The translations under genes and the position numbers were made by a program. A stretch of 64,000 nt of DNA from Macrobrachium rosenbergii. Taxonomy: Eukaryota > Arthropoda > Malacostraca > Decapoda > Palaemonidae. The notes beneath the pieces are model-generated. The model did no database searches. It worked only from the letters and a program-made list of their open reading frames with translations, and was not told the DNA's origin. Of the stretch, positions 31,168 through 46,100 are shown piece after piece. The stretch spans positions 19,517,622 through 19,581,621 of the forward strand of contig NC_089782.1 of assembly GCF_040412425.1 (NCBI RefSeq), given 5' to 3'. Positions within the stretch are counted from its first letter, which is position 1. Each line of letters begins with the position of its first letter.

Positions 31168-34100
31168 CTAAAGGAAATAATCGGCTTGTGGCTTCTTGGC
31201 TGGAATTCCTCGGCTCTCTTGCGGTGCTGCTTCAAAGATGGTGAAGTCTCGCTTTAGGTTTTCATCTAGTTCTAAAATGGCTGCAACATTTCCACACCTG
31301 TTGACATTAAAAAGTGGTTCTGTGTTACAAAAAAAAAAAAAAATTGTAGATATACATGGCCAACTCACTGTGAGCAAACTATTTAAAATAATACCAAAGT
31401 AAATGACACTTGCCAAAAGATAATTATATATAATACATAATATTTAAAGTACAACCATGAAACCTATAATTACTGGCCAATTTTTGAAAACATACCTATA
31501 ACAGTAATTTGGAGCTGACCAAACAGTAAGGACAGTATTATTGAAGTGCCATTTATAGCCTTCCATTACTAACTGATGCGCCCGACAGATCATGTCGATG
31601 CCATTTGTATCGTTAAATTGTGCTACAACATCTGATCCAAACAGATAACCTGCACCACGCGGACTGACACCCCAACCTTGGGTATCTGTAAAAACCAGAG
31701 ATGTTTGTTAATGTTCAGGTAACATGTAAATATGATACTTATGGAAACAGAGGCAAGTGCAGTAATGATATTTGCTATGTAATACAATAAATTACTTTCT
31801 TCAATACAACCCACTAATCACATGATACCTTACTCCATGCTGAATTTGTCCTGAAAAGAACCCAGCAACTCCAGCTCTCCCACACTGTCCTTGCTTTCTC
31901 ATTCATTGAGCCACCTTGTCACTATTAAAGGAAAGACTTGAGTTTGCATAAGGAAGATCATATTTCTCATTACCTCCAGCACTTACACCCAAGTGGCTTC
32001 TCCCTTTGCCTGGGCTCAAGTTCAGTTCCAATGAATACCCAGCGAGACCTACCTCCAAGCAAGAAGACATGGTTCAATACCTATCAGAACCAAGTGGTAC
32101 AGGTGGAAGACTGACAAGGAACCTCCAAGAACCTAAAGGCCATAAAGAAGTAGTTCTAGAGTGGGTTTGAAACAACTGTTAGGAGAGGGTGGAAACTAAG
32201 AGGGAATAAAGAACATGAATGGATGAAGAGTAAAAGAAATGAAAGGGTTTGCAGCTCGAGTATTGCCTACAGTGCAATGTGCCGAGGTGCACTGATGGCA
32301 CTAACCCTTTACGGGGGAAAAAGAACATAAGCATAACATCATCTTTGAACTTGGGTCATTCTTTACGGCCTCCCAGCATTCATGATGCTCTTGGAAGGTC
32401 AAACCATTCAAGTTATGACTGACATCACCATCCTGACCTACTTTAGTGCTGCTAAGCTGTAGATTATTATTACCGAGTAGTGGGATCAGATCACCGAGCT
32501 AATTTATTTAGCTCTTAATGGGCTGGCTTAAAGGATTTGCTTTTATTAATGAATAAACTTTAGATGTTATATAATAAATTATAGCTCCTTAAAAATATTA
32601 AAACTGGGTTAACTGGAAATTACAGAAAGTCTGGTTATATTTCTTGACTGATTTGTTTTTTTAAAAAACTGGACATTCATTGTAAATTAATTATATTTTG
32701 GGCAGTCACATAACAAATGTTTACCTGTTAATTTTACACTACATTCTGTACATAGAGGGATTGGGCTATTCATTAAATACCCATGGGTCAAATGAGAGAT
32801 AAATATTAATGTGAGCGGAAGGTAACCATCACCCTGATATCTGTATCAGTCTCTCAGAATTTCACTGCCAACTCCCTGAGCAGGAACCACCAAACCTACA
32901 AGGCAACATGGCAGCTGTAAAGTACACTGATGATCGACCCAATCTGCAACATCCCCATACCACAAATTGTCCATGTTGCTCCTGCCAGCCCGACCAAGCA
33001 ACATGGATCACAAAAGCAATACTCCAGAGGTGGGACAGCCTGGAGAGCCATGCACTCACTATCCTCACCCCTTCAGCTTGATATATAATGTGATGGCAAT
33101 GTTTGGAAACAAAAGAATATAATCTTTGGAGAACCAGTAGCCACCAAGGGAGTGATTTCCAGGCCTTTTGGCCCTTGTCACAGACTTCCCAAGGTAACTT
33201 CCTGCATGGAAGAAGTTGCTGAAAAAGGCCCCCCACCCTCTTTGAACAGGTTCCACAGCAGGTTGGAAATCCTCCTGCTTCACATACAGAAATTATCCAG
33301 TGTAGCCTCGGAGAGAGAGAAGGCTACTCCCTGCATATCAGTGACAAAAACTTTACCATGAGGTACAGGCAATATCTACCTCTTTGTGTAGCTAACAGAA
33401 TGCTTCTATTCCAGTAATCAAAGACTTTTCCATCTTCCTCAGTTCTGAGAAGAGGTTGTCCTTGTCCATTCCAAGATCTGAAGAGATGTCCTTGCTAGCC
33501 TTCTCTCCATAACTGCTCCCATATCAGGGACTTCTCACTAAGAACATGGTATTCTTGCTCAGGTACAGTATATCTAGGAAAGACTTTTCAATTGTCAGAA
33601 TTAAGGCCCACATATGCTTTGAGCAATTTCCACTCAATGGATTTCAATACACAATAAGTCACAGATCCCTAGGGATTTTTTCCCCCCTGAGGCCCCATAG
33701 CCAAAGTTCAAAGACTGGGAAGAGCTACTACTTCCTTTTGTATCTCCCTCTCTCTGGCACACCCACATCCAAGAGCACATGAAACAAAGTGAGCACTGCT
33801 GTTGGAATAAATACTTGGGCTTATGGATCCTATCCTCCTCCTACTTACTAATCATTGCTTTATTCACGGAAATCCTTGGAAGCCAAATTTTGGAACACCC
33901 TGATTCAGGCTGCACCACTGTTAGGTGCCTTCTGAGGAAGGGTTTTCCACATGGATCTTAGAACTGCTATGTTTGGAGTCCTTCCCTCTATATACTAACT
34001 CTGATATGTAAGATTAACAGATTGTAATAAACAAGTATTTTTTTATGAGATAAACTCATTCTTCACAAAAATTCCAAAATCAGAATGGACCAAATAAAAT

Positions 34101-37100
34101 GTGTGTTCTTTTCAGTGTAATAGTACAACTGAGACAAGTTCTACATGGAATATGGCATTTTTAAGATCAATGGCTCTGTTTGAATACTTTACCATAGAAT
34201 CCTGCATTTTATAAGCAGTAATATTTTCTCGGAACTTCAGAGAAATCATATGCAGTATATATATTATATATATATAGTAATTTTTTTGCTGGTTGGTCTA
34301 GTCAATCTTAAAGCAATTACCAATTCAGGAAAGGTTAACCTACAAAATGAAAAGTAAACACACAAAAATCACAGCTAATAAAGCTCACTCATAAACTACA
34401 AGCTAATAAAAGAAATTCTATGTACAACAGATGATTATGAAAATCTCTTAATAATGAAAAATATTACAATTAACAGTACCATGAATTTTACAAAGAAAAC
34501 AAAAAAGATGGACTATGGCCAGAATATTCCATTAAGATAACGCTGCTGGCAAATCAAGTAGGTTACCTTCTGGATCTGACCAAAGAAGATCACACATGGG
34601 ACCATCATGTGGCACCTCCTGTTTACGATCAATAGTACGTATCTGATCCAACGTTTGAATGCTTGGAGATAACCCACCATGGACACAAAATATCTGTAAT
34701 ATTTTGGAAAAGGAAATCAATAAAAACAATGTGGCAATACAAGAAAAAAAATTTGAAATAGAAAATTATACATCTACCAAGTAATAATACCTACAAAATC
34801 CACACTTCCTAAGGAAAGTGTATGTCATTATCAAAATGACATACAACCTAATGCTACATCTAGTTCAGCCCTCATAAAACAGTGAGGAAAGAAAAAAAGT
34901 AGTCTAATCCCTACCAACATAGCAGACCTGTCCCATCTACACTAACTTAATAGTACAGTAATTGGTGAAAATTCTAAGGTTTGGCTTAAGTGGGCAGAAC
35001 TAGTTGGAGCCAATAGCTACTATGAAAACTGACTGATCATAGCAGAGCAGCAATAATACTTATATGGTTGCACAGCAAAATGGTTTAAGAAAACTAAGGA
35101 AAACATGAAGAATGAAATACTGTATAATGAAATAGTTACTCCATGGATAACATAAGCACTTACTTTTCCATCAATTATCGCAGACAGGGAAAGGTAGTCG
35201 AAGATTTCAGTACAATATCTCCATACAGTTATTGAGCCATATTTTCTTAAGCACTCATCGTAAAACCCGTACACTTGTGTAATTTGCCGTGATTCGTGGT
35301 TTCCCCGAATTAACGTGATTCTATCTGGATATCTTACCTGACAAATGAACAAATACAATTAGCAGAGAAAGATGTATACAGTATAACAAAGGAATGTAGA
35401 AAAGCCTAGAGTCAAGATCACTAATCTATTCACAGTAGGGCTGTACTGCCTAATGTGAACAAGTTGGTGTTGGAGGTATGGTCTTTGGAAAGACAGTGTG
35501 CTTGTGGCGTCTATGTTGGTATATGTGTTTTAGCAACATACCTTTGGGTCACAGAAGCACTGCTTTCTTTTACGTTCCGCTGGCTCCTCCTATCTCAAAC
35601 CAACTAACAGTCAAACTTCTTACTTTGTCAATTTCCACTGTACACTTTAGAAGCAGTCTTTGGACCAGCTTTATGTAAGTCAGAAATGACACAATGGTAT
35701 CGTTAACTCTTGTAATAATGAATGGTTTATTTTCAAACAACTGTAACAATAACTTGTGACTTATTTCATATTTTTAAATATACATTCTCTTGGTCTACTA
35801 TACTTTGCTTTACCTTTCAACTGCTTTTTCAATTCAGGTCTACAATTTTTAATTGCTTTATGAAATCAAAATTTACTGTATTATTTAAATACGTATACTG
35901 ATGTGCAATTTTCTTCTGCTCTGGTTGTTCACTAAATGTCATAAGATACAATGCAATGAAATATATATAATACTGTATATTCACAACATGATCACTCCAT
36001 GCACAGAATACTCCAGACAATGAATGAATGAATTTATGAAATTTAAGCTGTATGGCCCTGCAACGGGGCTGCGGAGGCTATTAAGCAAAATGAATATATT
36101 TTTTCATATTACAATACTTAAAATCTCACGCAGACAAGCATATACTAATGAATCAAAGTTATAAATATCACTTAAACACATGCAAATAATTGAAAAATAA
36201 ATTAAAAGTACAACATTCAAATTCTGTCATGAACAAAAATTTTTAAAAAGGCCATCATAGCTCAGATAAAACCTCATCACCCAAAATCTCAGCTAAAGTT
36301 TTCTAGCAAAGGCCAAACTTTCTCCATCTGCTCGTAAATCAGGGAGCAGCATGCAAGACTGTGCTCAACTAACATAAACCTGTCACAATGAGCACACATT
36401 GGTGCTCTGCTACCATCTAAATTATATTACTTATGTGTGAGGTGGGTAAGCCAGATCCTCCATAAAGTTAAAACAACTTTATTAAACTTTCAATTGCCAT
36501 TAAAAATGAGAAATTTTTAATTAATTTGTATTTTTCCTAACATACAAACCTGAGGTCTTTATATATGGTAACTACTGATCTCATCTGTGAGTTCAATAAT
36601 ATTCATATAATAATTCTGAAGATTAAATCCCCACCTGTGATCGCTCCTACAGTGAACCGCCCGTATTCGCGTTGTCAACGTTCGCGGACTCACGCATTCG
36701 CGGGTTTCTCTGTGGAACATATCTAGCCATCATTCGCGGAAAATTCACCGATTCGCGGTATTTTTCACTGAGAAATATTCACTAATTACTGTATTTTCAT
36801 ATAATTTTCATGAATAAATGCACTTTTTGTGATAAAACTATTAAAATATTCAGGTATAAGCATTTTTACAGGGTTTTTCTGTGTTTAAGCTATCAAAATG
36901 GGCAGTTCTAAGTGTTTTTAGAGGGGTTTTAAGCATTCGCGGATTTGACCCATTCGCGGGGGTGTGTGGGACACATCCCCCGCGAATACAGGGGGTTCAC
37001 TGTACTGCTGTTGAAGCTCTTCTAAGCTCACGATAGGATTCGAGAACACCTCTGGATTTTCTTGGCTAAGGACAGATGAGGAAATATCTCCTGTTCCTCA

Positions 37101-40100
37101 AGAACTTGGTGGGATTAGGTTTTGGTGGCTTACTCAGCCTAGCCTAAGTAGTTGAGTTCTTAGCCTAGCCTACCTAGTTCGAAACTGTCTTTATCAACCT
37201 GCTCTTCAATATCCCAGAGCCTGTTTTTTGGGATAGTGACTTCTACAAGAAGATTTCCTGTTCATCAAGAGTTTGGAGTTGGGTTAGGTTAGGCTGGGTA
37301 CAATTCCCATCTTAGCCTGCCCTTATCTATCCTTGCATCTCAATATCCTAGTTCTTCTTGTGACTTTAAGCATCAAGTTCAGTCTTTAAGCTCTATGTAA
37401 CGTTGCTCAGGAATGGCACTAAGGTGGTTCCTTAGTCAAGAAAAAAAGGGGGGGGGATGTCCTATCATCATAGGGTAACTCCTCTTTTGAGAAGCATACT
37501 GAACTTATCTTATCATAGGGGATCTCCTCATAGGGCGTCTCCTCCATTGACAATGGACAAGTTGACAGTAGAGTACTTAGCATTAATCTGCATAGATCAT
37601 CTTATCATAGGACACTCCCTGGGGTTATCCTATTATCTTCTCTGTATACATTGCTGATGAATGGGGTTGCAGTAGCATGCTCAACATAGGCGTCAATCAG
37701 ACACGTTCCTGGATGAGGGATGTATGTCAAACAAGTTCTTCCCTGGAGTCTATGTCCAGTATGGGTACAAAGTTTGTCTTCTTTGGCAATGTTAAGTGAG
37801 TGAGCACACCTACTTTACCTTATTAGTTTCTACTGCCAGATTGATTTTAATACCAATAACGGTGTACAAGAGCACTCATCATTAGAGGACTGATCTCCTC
37901 CTTAATATTCAAGAACAGCTTTTATGTTCGTGGAATTTTGAACAATGGTTCTTGGCTATGCTAAACCACTTTCATTCCTGGTATCGATGAGATCTTACTG
38001 ATAAGGACAGTGGAACTGACTGAGGCACTGATCTCTTTCTTTTCTAGTTGCTTTCTTCTTTACCAAGATAGGTAAGAAGATAAGACCTATCAAATGTTGG
38101 ACCTTTAGAATACACGTGTCTGAAGTATTCCAGGAATGATATCAGACGTGTATAGTTTCTTGCCTAAACAGGTATATCTATCAACTAACCTGGAGACTAA
38201 GTTCTAAAACTTATTTTCTGTCAAGGAAGGGTGTCAGGAGCCCCTTTCCGTGGTCCTCATGTTGTTATGTTACTCCTGTAAGGAGTGGGAAATGCAGGCA
38301 GTAATTGATGCTTACAAATCCTCAGTATGATAACAATGACACCATGATGCGAACATGATCCCCAAAGGTCCTAATGTCCTTCCATGTCAGGTCTGCAGCA
38401 GTCGTAGTACTTGGATAGACATTAGTACTTTTGGTACGATGGCCAACAAGGAATCAAAAGCGAGATGGATGAAGAGTCAGCACTTTTCGATGAAATCATG
38501 GGATAGGACTACTGATCTTGACTTCCGGTTCTCGCTCAACCTCAAAAGATTTATCATACAGTAAATCCCCATATTTGTGGGGATGTGTACCACACCCCCC
38601 TGCAAATAGTTAAAACCCTCTTAAAAACACTTAGAACCACCTATTTGGGTAGTTCAAACACAAAAGAACCCTCTAAAAATGCTTATACCCGAGTATTTTA
38701 GTAGTTGTATCACAAAGAGTGCATTTAGTCATGAAAATATGAAAATACAGTAATTAGTGAATATTTCTCAGTGAAAAATACCACTAATTTTCTGCGAACA
38801 ATGTGTATAATGTTCCACAGAGAAATCCGCGAATAGGCGAGTCAGCGACTCGTGAGAACGCAAACACAGGGGATTTACTGTAGTGTCTTCTCTTGATTTC
38901 TTGTTGTTGGCTCTGTTCTGATCTGCTTATTCTGCATATTCAAAGGTGATCAGTTAGATTGATAATTTTCCTTCGATGGTCCTGTGGCACCAATGACAGT
39001 ATGACTTCTGTGTTACCCCATAGTCTAGTCTTTCTATCCAAAGCTAATGACTACTTCGTTAGCTTCGAGCTGCCTGAGAAACGATGGCAAGGGATCCTTT
39101 CTCGAGCTAGGAGACTGATCAACTGAGCGTACCATGAACTTCCTACTGAACATCAGTATCTTTTGGGTAGGGTCTCTAGAAGGCAAAGTCATCCATATGT
39201 CTATCACATTCAGAAAGGACATGCAGTTCGAGTACTACGATAGTACTTCACATTCATATCCTCTTACCTTGGAGTGTTGACCATAGGCAAAGGAATCATT
39301 TCTCTGCCTAAGGGAATGACCTTACAAATGACCCTGCAATTTCCTGGTGGTCATCAGTACATTTGAGGCAACATCTCCAGGGGCCACAGTATTTTTCCTA
39401 ACATACAAACCTGAGGCCTTTACATAAAAGGCCCACCTCTTACCACCCCTTATTTTTTTACCTGGGCCAAAAGGTGAACCGAAGAGATTGAATGCATACC
39501 GGTTGGGTGGGCAGTACTCCCGCCCCTGCCTTAGGTAACTATTACCATAACCGCCTTGCAAAAGTTTAACGGCCGGACTTTCCATCTTTGCCGAAAGTTA
39601 TCCAGAATCCTTCACGTACATCAAAGGGAAGCGCACCATTTTTTGGCTGGACATCCTTGAACATGGGAAGACAAATGTCAAACCTGGTCATGTCCGTGGA
39701 AATCTGGAACTACGGTGACTAAGTCACAAACATGTGAGCGTTGAGGTGACAAAGCCTATGCTGGAAACACATCCCCAAACGTCCAAAATCTCTCAGGTCC
39801 AACGAAGGAAAGTGCATCAACTCTCTAGCTGGAATGTCTGCTAGAATCTCCATGGCTGCTCCTATCTTGAAATATGTGGAGAGAAACGTTGGCTCGGAGT
39901 TCTGAAGAACACCAAGTGTCCTGCTCGAGCCAAACCCCTGGCCAAAGCTGAACACTCGAGACAAGCATCCACCATTCTCGGATTTCTGAAGAAACCAAAG
40001 AACTAAAAAAGAGCTACCAAGTCACATACAGGACGAACGTCGGCTGTCCGTAGAAACACAGGCGGAGGAGACACTAGTTCAGGGAATATTCCCGGAACTA

Positions 40101-43100
40101 GTATCGGAGAGACCCATGACACGAAGAAACCCCAGTCCGTAGACAAGGGAGAGTACCAATAGAAGAAGGCGAAGATGACAATGGTGACAGGATTCTCTTC
40201 TTCGACCTTTAATGCAACTGGAGAGCCTCACCATGGTACACATATGCGTGAAGAACCAGAAAAGAATTCCTAAAAACCCCCAACAGGCTGAGTTGATCGA
40301 TCGAAACTAAGACAGAGGAATTGGTTGATGACATGAGAACTAGCCATGACTTCACAGTCCCATCCTTAATGTCACAGGAGCAGACGACTAGGGGGGCTAA
40401 GATTATCCTTAATGTATTGATATTTTTACCACTGGCTAGGAGGGGGGACAGCCACCTTCCTTGCCATTTATTTACAATGTATATGAATGGTTTTTCACAC
40501 AAGAGTGAGGGACAACTTTTCAAAACATTATTAAATCAAAACATTATTTAAATCATTGTTTAAGTGGCTTCTTTTGCTTCCCAGTCCATTAACTCATCAT
40601 TGAAAATTCCCATGAGAGGGAACCACACAGAAGTGAACACCTTTGTACCGATAAGAATGTGAAAAGGCCACTCTTGAGTTTTTTGGACTACAGGGTGTAA
40701 ACTATAGAAAACTCTCAAAAAATCTAATGTATGATTAGATACATTATGATTTTAAAATCAATTACAAAGTCTTAACTTGTGTTATCAACTATGCGCCAAA
40801 TACAAAAGCACAACCAGGTAATTTTGCTAGTTATGATTCCTCCTTATAGACTGCAGCACATCCAATTCATTTCTGACTGAACAAACAATAAATAGCTTCA
40901 ATTTATCTTTATAAACTGCATCATGTTCAAGGAATTTTAATTTATCATTTTCCATGGGAATGATGTTCTTTGAAAAGGAATTTTGGCACGAGCAACAAAA
41001 TTTTCAGGTAGTAGGAATGGATAGGGAAAACTGAATCATTAAATTCTGAATGCCATTTTCACTCAAGCCACACCTAGGAAGAAGTTATAGGAAGCAAATA
41101 ATCAACTGTCTAAAATCACCTTTAATAGCCATAGCTTGCAGAGAAATATTTAAGTTTAAGATGAACTACTGCTAAGGCTTCATACATTAACTACAACGAT
41201 GTGAGTAGAAGGAAAAATGGCATTCATAATTCAATCCTGATTGGACAGGTTAACTGCCTACCATGGTCTCCTGCAAGCATAAAAATAGCATTTTCATAAT
41301 AAAATTAAGTTTCATATATACTTACCAAGTAATTACATACCTATAGTTTCCACTCGCGCGGCAGTTAAAATTTTGAAGTTTGTGGTAACGATTCGTTTAT
41401 TTATAGTGTAGGTAACTGCCCCGTCCTCTATTGGGGAACAATAGGTAAAAAGTTACCAGCGATCGTCGCTACTTTTGTGCTTCATGTCCATCAGAGGGGA
41501 GGAGGGAGGGTTCTGATCTTGTAATTACTTGCTAAGTATATATGAAACTTAATTTTATTATGAAAATACCATTTTCATATATGTCACTTACCAAGTAATT
41601 ACAAAGCTGAATCCCACATTAATAAGTGGTGGGATAAATGGACATATTATGTTCCAAAATCAATCAGATAAGAGGATGAATCTGTAACATAAAAATCTGT
41701 TAGCACTGATAAAATTCTTATTGTAACCTTACCTGGTAAGAGAGTTGCAGTAGATGATGACTGCCTTGGTCTGTGCTCATCTTGACCTGTAGTGACTTAG
41801 CAGAATGGTCGTGGTGAGTCCCTACTTTTGAGAGGGGGCTTTAGAGTGAAGGAGACTTCCAAACACCCATAAAGCAAAACAGGAAAATTGCCCTTGCCCT
41901 GGCTGCTGTACTAAAATACAATAAACCAATAAAAATAGTTACCAACACCAACAACAATAAAGATTAGACACCAAAAATTTCAAAGTGAAGGAGTTATGGA
42001 TAGGAAGGGTTGCTTCCTGTGCTTCCTCCCCCAATACCGAGCCAGACACAGATAACGGACATAAGGTATTGCAATTTTCGTAAGTCATTTCAATTTCTTT
42101 AAGATAGTGTGAAGCAAAAATGGTGCATTTCAGTATATTTGACTAAGAGGATGAGTGAGTGATATACTATGCCTAAGGCATACTGAGGAAATGCCAACAA
42201 CTTTACCATATTGTGTGCTTTCACCTTAAGGGAAGGTAAAGACATCATCTTCTATTTGCAGTGCGCCTCAATGATCAGGCTTCTAGGAAAAAACGACAGA
42301 GCATTCTTAGACTACGGTTTAGAAGGAGTTCTTGACGGAACACCAGAGGTTACTGGAAGGGCCTCTGATTCTCTTTGTCCTGTCTAAATAATACCTCAGC
42401 ACCCTCATTGGGCAAGGACCTTTCCTCCTCCTCTGGTCCTAGAATGTCCGCAAGGTTTTTAATAGAGAGAACAAACATGGCGGGGATTGAAGCGGGGACT
42501 TCGTTAGAGGAGCCAAATGTGAAGGTGCAAGCAGCATCTCCTTCGAGAAACTGATGCACTTGTCTATAGCGCAAGTCAATTCTCTTTTGGCGGTGCCAAG
42601 GCAACAAGAAAAAGTCTTCCTAGTTAAATTCTTGAATGAAATGGTGCGGAAAGATTGAAACAGGACCCGTTAGCCATTTAAGTACAACATCCAGGTTCCA
42701 TGACATGGAGTTGTCCTTCACCTGTTTATATGTCTCGAAAGACTTAATCAGATCCGTTAGGTCTTGGAAAGCCAAGTCTACACCTCTATGCTTGAAGACT
42801 AATCCCAGCATAGCTCTATAGCCCTTAATAGTCAATGGAGAGAGTCCTTTGGAAGTCCTGAGAAAGAGAAGAAAGTCTGCTATTTGGGTTACAGTGGTTT
42901 TAGCAGACAAGATGTTATTGCTGCTGCACCACCTGTGGAAGACAGCCCGCTTGGCCTGGTAGACTAATGTCTACATCTACAAAAAGCTTCACCAGCTTGC
43001 TTTGAAAAGCCCTTCACTCTGACAAGTCTCCGGATAGTCTGAAGCCTGTCAGAGCTAGAGCAGATAGTCCTTGATGGAACTTCCAAAGATGAGACTGTTT

Positions 43101-46100
43101 GAGAAGAAGTGAACTTTGAGGCACTAACCTTGGAAAGTCCACAAGAAGCTTGAGATGGTGCGGAAACCATTCTTTGAGAGGTCAAAAGGACGCTATCAGG
43201 GTTATCGATACATTTTTGTGACTCCTCAATTTGTTAAGAATCCCCCACTCACCATGCTGAATGGTGGAAAGGCATAGAGGTCCAGGTTCGACCACTCTAT
43301 CAGCATTGCGCCCGTCACCCATGCCTGGGGATCCAGGACTGGTGAACAAATACAGAGGAAAAGCGATTTTTTTTGATGTGGCGGAACAGGTCCACTGTCG
43401 GCCTGCACAACTTCCAGAGGCTGTCATGAACACCTGGGTCTGGGTCCCACTCTGTCGGGAAGGACCTGACCCCCGTCAACTTATCCGTCTGCCAAGGCGT
43501 TCACACCTTCTGGGTGAATCTGGTGATAAGTCTGACCTGATTCTAATGCTGCTAAACTAGCAGCTCTTTTGCTGGATTCCACAATAAGCTGTAGGTCCGT
43601 TAAGTAACCAACTGGTTCTTGGCCAAGTTAAATAGGTCTAATCCTTCCGGGCCACCCTAAAGAGGCTGTTAATCAGCTCAGTGGTCAAACCAAAACTTAG
43701 GGTATAACAACTTCTTCTGGCAAGGGGAGAATGAGTGGGTTCCACCTTGATTCTTGATATGAAGAGCCGTGTGGTGTTGTCGGAATGTACCACCATATGG
43801 TTCTATTTCTAACTTTTTAAAATTTCAGGCAGAGGTGAATGACATGTAACTCCTTGCATGAAAAGTCGGGGTTAGAGGCAGTAGTATAGGCTTTCCCCTC
43901 TGAAAGCCTCTCCTGGATGTCCACCACTGGAGATCCCTACTTCATCTCGTTCATTACTGGAACGTCTGTGTCCAGTTTGCTGTCTTCTGTTCCTTGTGTG
44001 TAAAAAGAGACTGAAGGGGCCTCATATGAAGTCCTCTAACTTCACAAACTGTTCTATGGATAGAGAGGGTTCCCAACAGACGCTCATCATCGATTCACTA
44101 AGGCAAACTGGGCGAAGAAGGTCCTGTAATGACTGAAGAGTAGGACTGTTCTCTTTGGGGAGGGAAAACCTGACAACAAGAGTTGATCCTCATTTAAAAT
44201 AGAGAATCTCTGAGTTGGGGCTAACTGGACTTCTCTTGATTTATTACAAGCCAGGTTCACTCTGAAGAAGGGTAGTCAGTGGGCCCCTTGCACTGTTCCT
44301 GACACTGGGAGGCGGAGGAATGGTCGTCTAGGCATGGGCTTATGTTGATACCTGGGAGGTGAAGCCATCTCGCGAGGGGTGACAGGACTGGCGTGAATAC
44401 TTGTGGGGCAATGGAGAGACCGAAAAAAGGGCCCGAAACTGGAAGACCTTGCCCCCGCAGACAAATCTCAGGTATTTACTGGACTCCAGATGTATTGGGA
44501 TGTGGAAATATGCGTCCTGCATGTCGAGCGTTTTCATCCAGTCGCCCTATTGGATGGAGGATAACACTGACTGAATTGTCTTAATTTTGAACTTCGTCTT
44601 CTGTATGAAAAAGTTCAAAGCATTGACATTGAGGACAGGTCTCCATCCCGCCGATGACCTGGGGACCACAAATGAGTGGTTGTAAAATCCTCTTGAAGTC
44701 CGATCCTCCACTACCTCTATGGTCTTCTTCTCAGAGCCCTCCAAGTATGCCATTAATGCAATCGGGGAATTCACGAGAGGAGGGTAATCTTTGAGAACTT
44801 TGATTGCCCAAGGCTCCGTGCCTCTTGCACTCCACCTCTGCCAGAAGAGGGAGAGTCCAGCTCCCACGGGCACAAGAAGGACAGAGGAGTCACTTTTTAG
44901 AAGAGGTTTTGGTTGAAGTCCTCTTGATGGACTTAGCGGAGAAACGCACTTTGGAGAGAGGGTCTTGAAAAAGCTGTCTGCCTCCCACGAAAGGTATGCT
45001 GTTGCAAGAGGAGATGACTTAACAGAAAAGGCAGAAAGTTCCTTGGGGCACTCTGAGGATTGTGCAAGAAGGTCTTGGATTGATTTTTTCTGCAAATCAG
45101 TGGCAATCTCCTTCACCGCTGACTGAGGGAACAAATACTGCTTATCCAAGGGAGAATATAAAAGCGCAGACTTCTGAACCGATGTCACTCCTCTCATGGT
45201 GAAGGAGCGCCCCAACTCCCTCTTCTTCAAAACTCCTGTGGCAAAAAGACCTGCAACTTCGAAGGAGCCATCCCTCACTGCCGTATCTGCACAGGATAAA
45301 CTCCCAGCCAATCTGCAGCCAAGTCAGACGCTAAAATGCCGTGATCTTCTATTTTCCTGGTAAGAGCTCCTATCGACCAGTCCAGAAAGCTGAAGACTTC
45401 CAGTACTTTAAACAAGTGCTTCACAAGGCGATCAAACTCTGAAGAAGCGAAGAAAACTTTAGCCAAAGAAAAAGCCGAGTCTATCAAACCTGAGAAGTCA
45501 CCATGGGAAGAGGAAGCACCCGCCAAGGAAGGAGCTTCTCCAGTCAAATAAGAGAGACATCTCCTGGCCGTCAATCTAGCAGGAGAAAAGGGGAAAGTGG
45601 CCTTCCTTTGTTCCCTCTTAACGGACAACCAATCTTCTACCTCTCTAAGCACCTTTCTCGCTGACAAAGAGAGAACCATCTGAGGTAGGTGGGGACTAGA
45701 ATCTGCTGGGTTTCTCATAAGGAACGTGGAAGCAAGTGGCACTGGAGCAGCTGGTTGGAAGTGCGAGGGGAAGGTTGCCAAAAAATATCTCATCAGGGAA
45801 GCATAAGCCATTGGAGGAGGGGTCTGGTACAACTAATTCCTCCTCTGAAGAAACAGGAGAAAATATAAGGTCTTGAGGAGGCTTATGTGAAGGGGGAGCC
45901 TTATGCAGGAGGCCAAAAACATCTTCCAACTGCTTCTTGATATGCACGAAAGAAGGACCTTCAGGCATGCAAGTGGGAGACGATGACGTTGTAGGTGTGT
46001 GTTCAGTGGAAGTCCGGTGGACAGTTGGTGCCGGGCGCTCGGTTAGTGCTGAGCGCTTTGTGGGAGCAGAGCTGGCTTGAGGCGGGCGCTCGGGGGAGCA

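Noticed and set aside
32862..33361. Overlapping frames on both strands in PP4C intron 4
   Set aside because: No domain is visible on either strand; more likely decayed transposon sequence than a nested gene.
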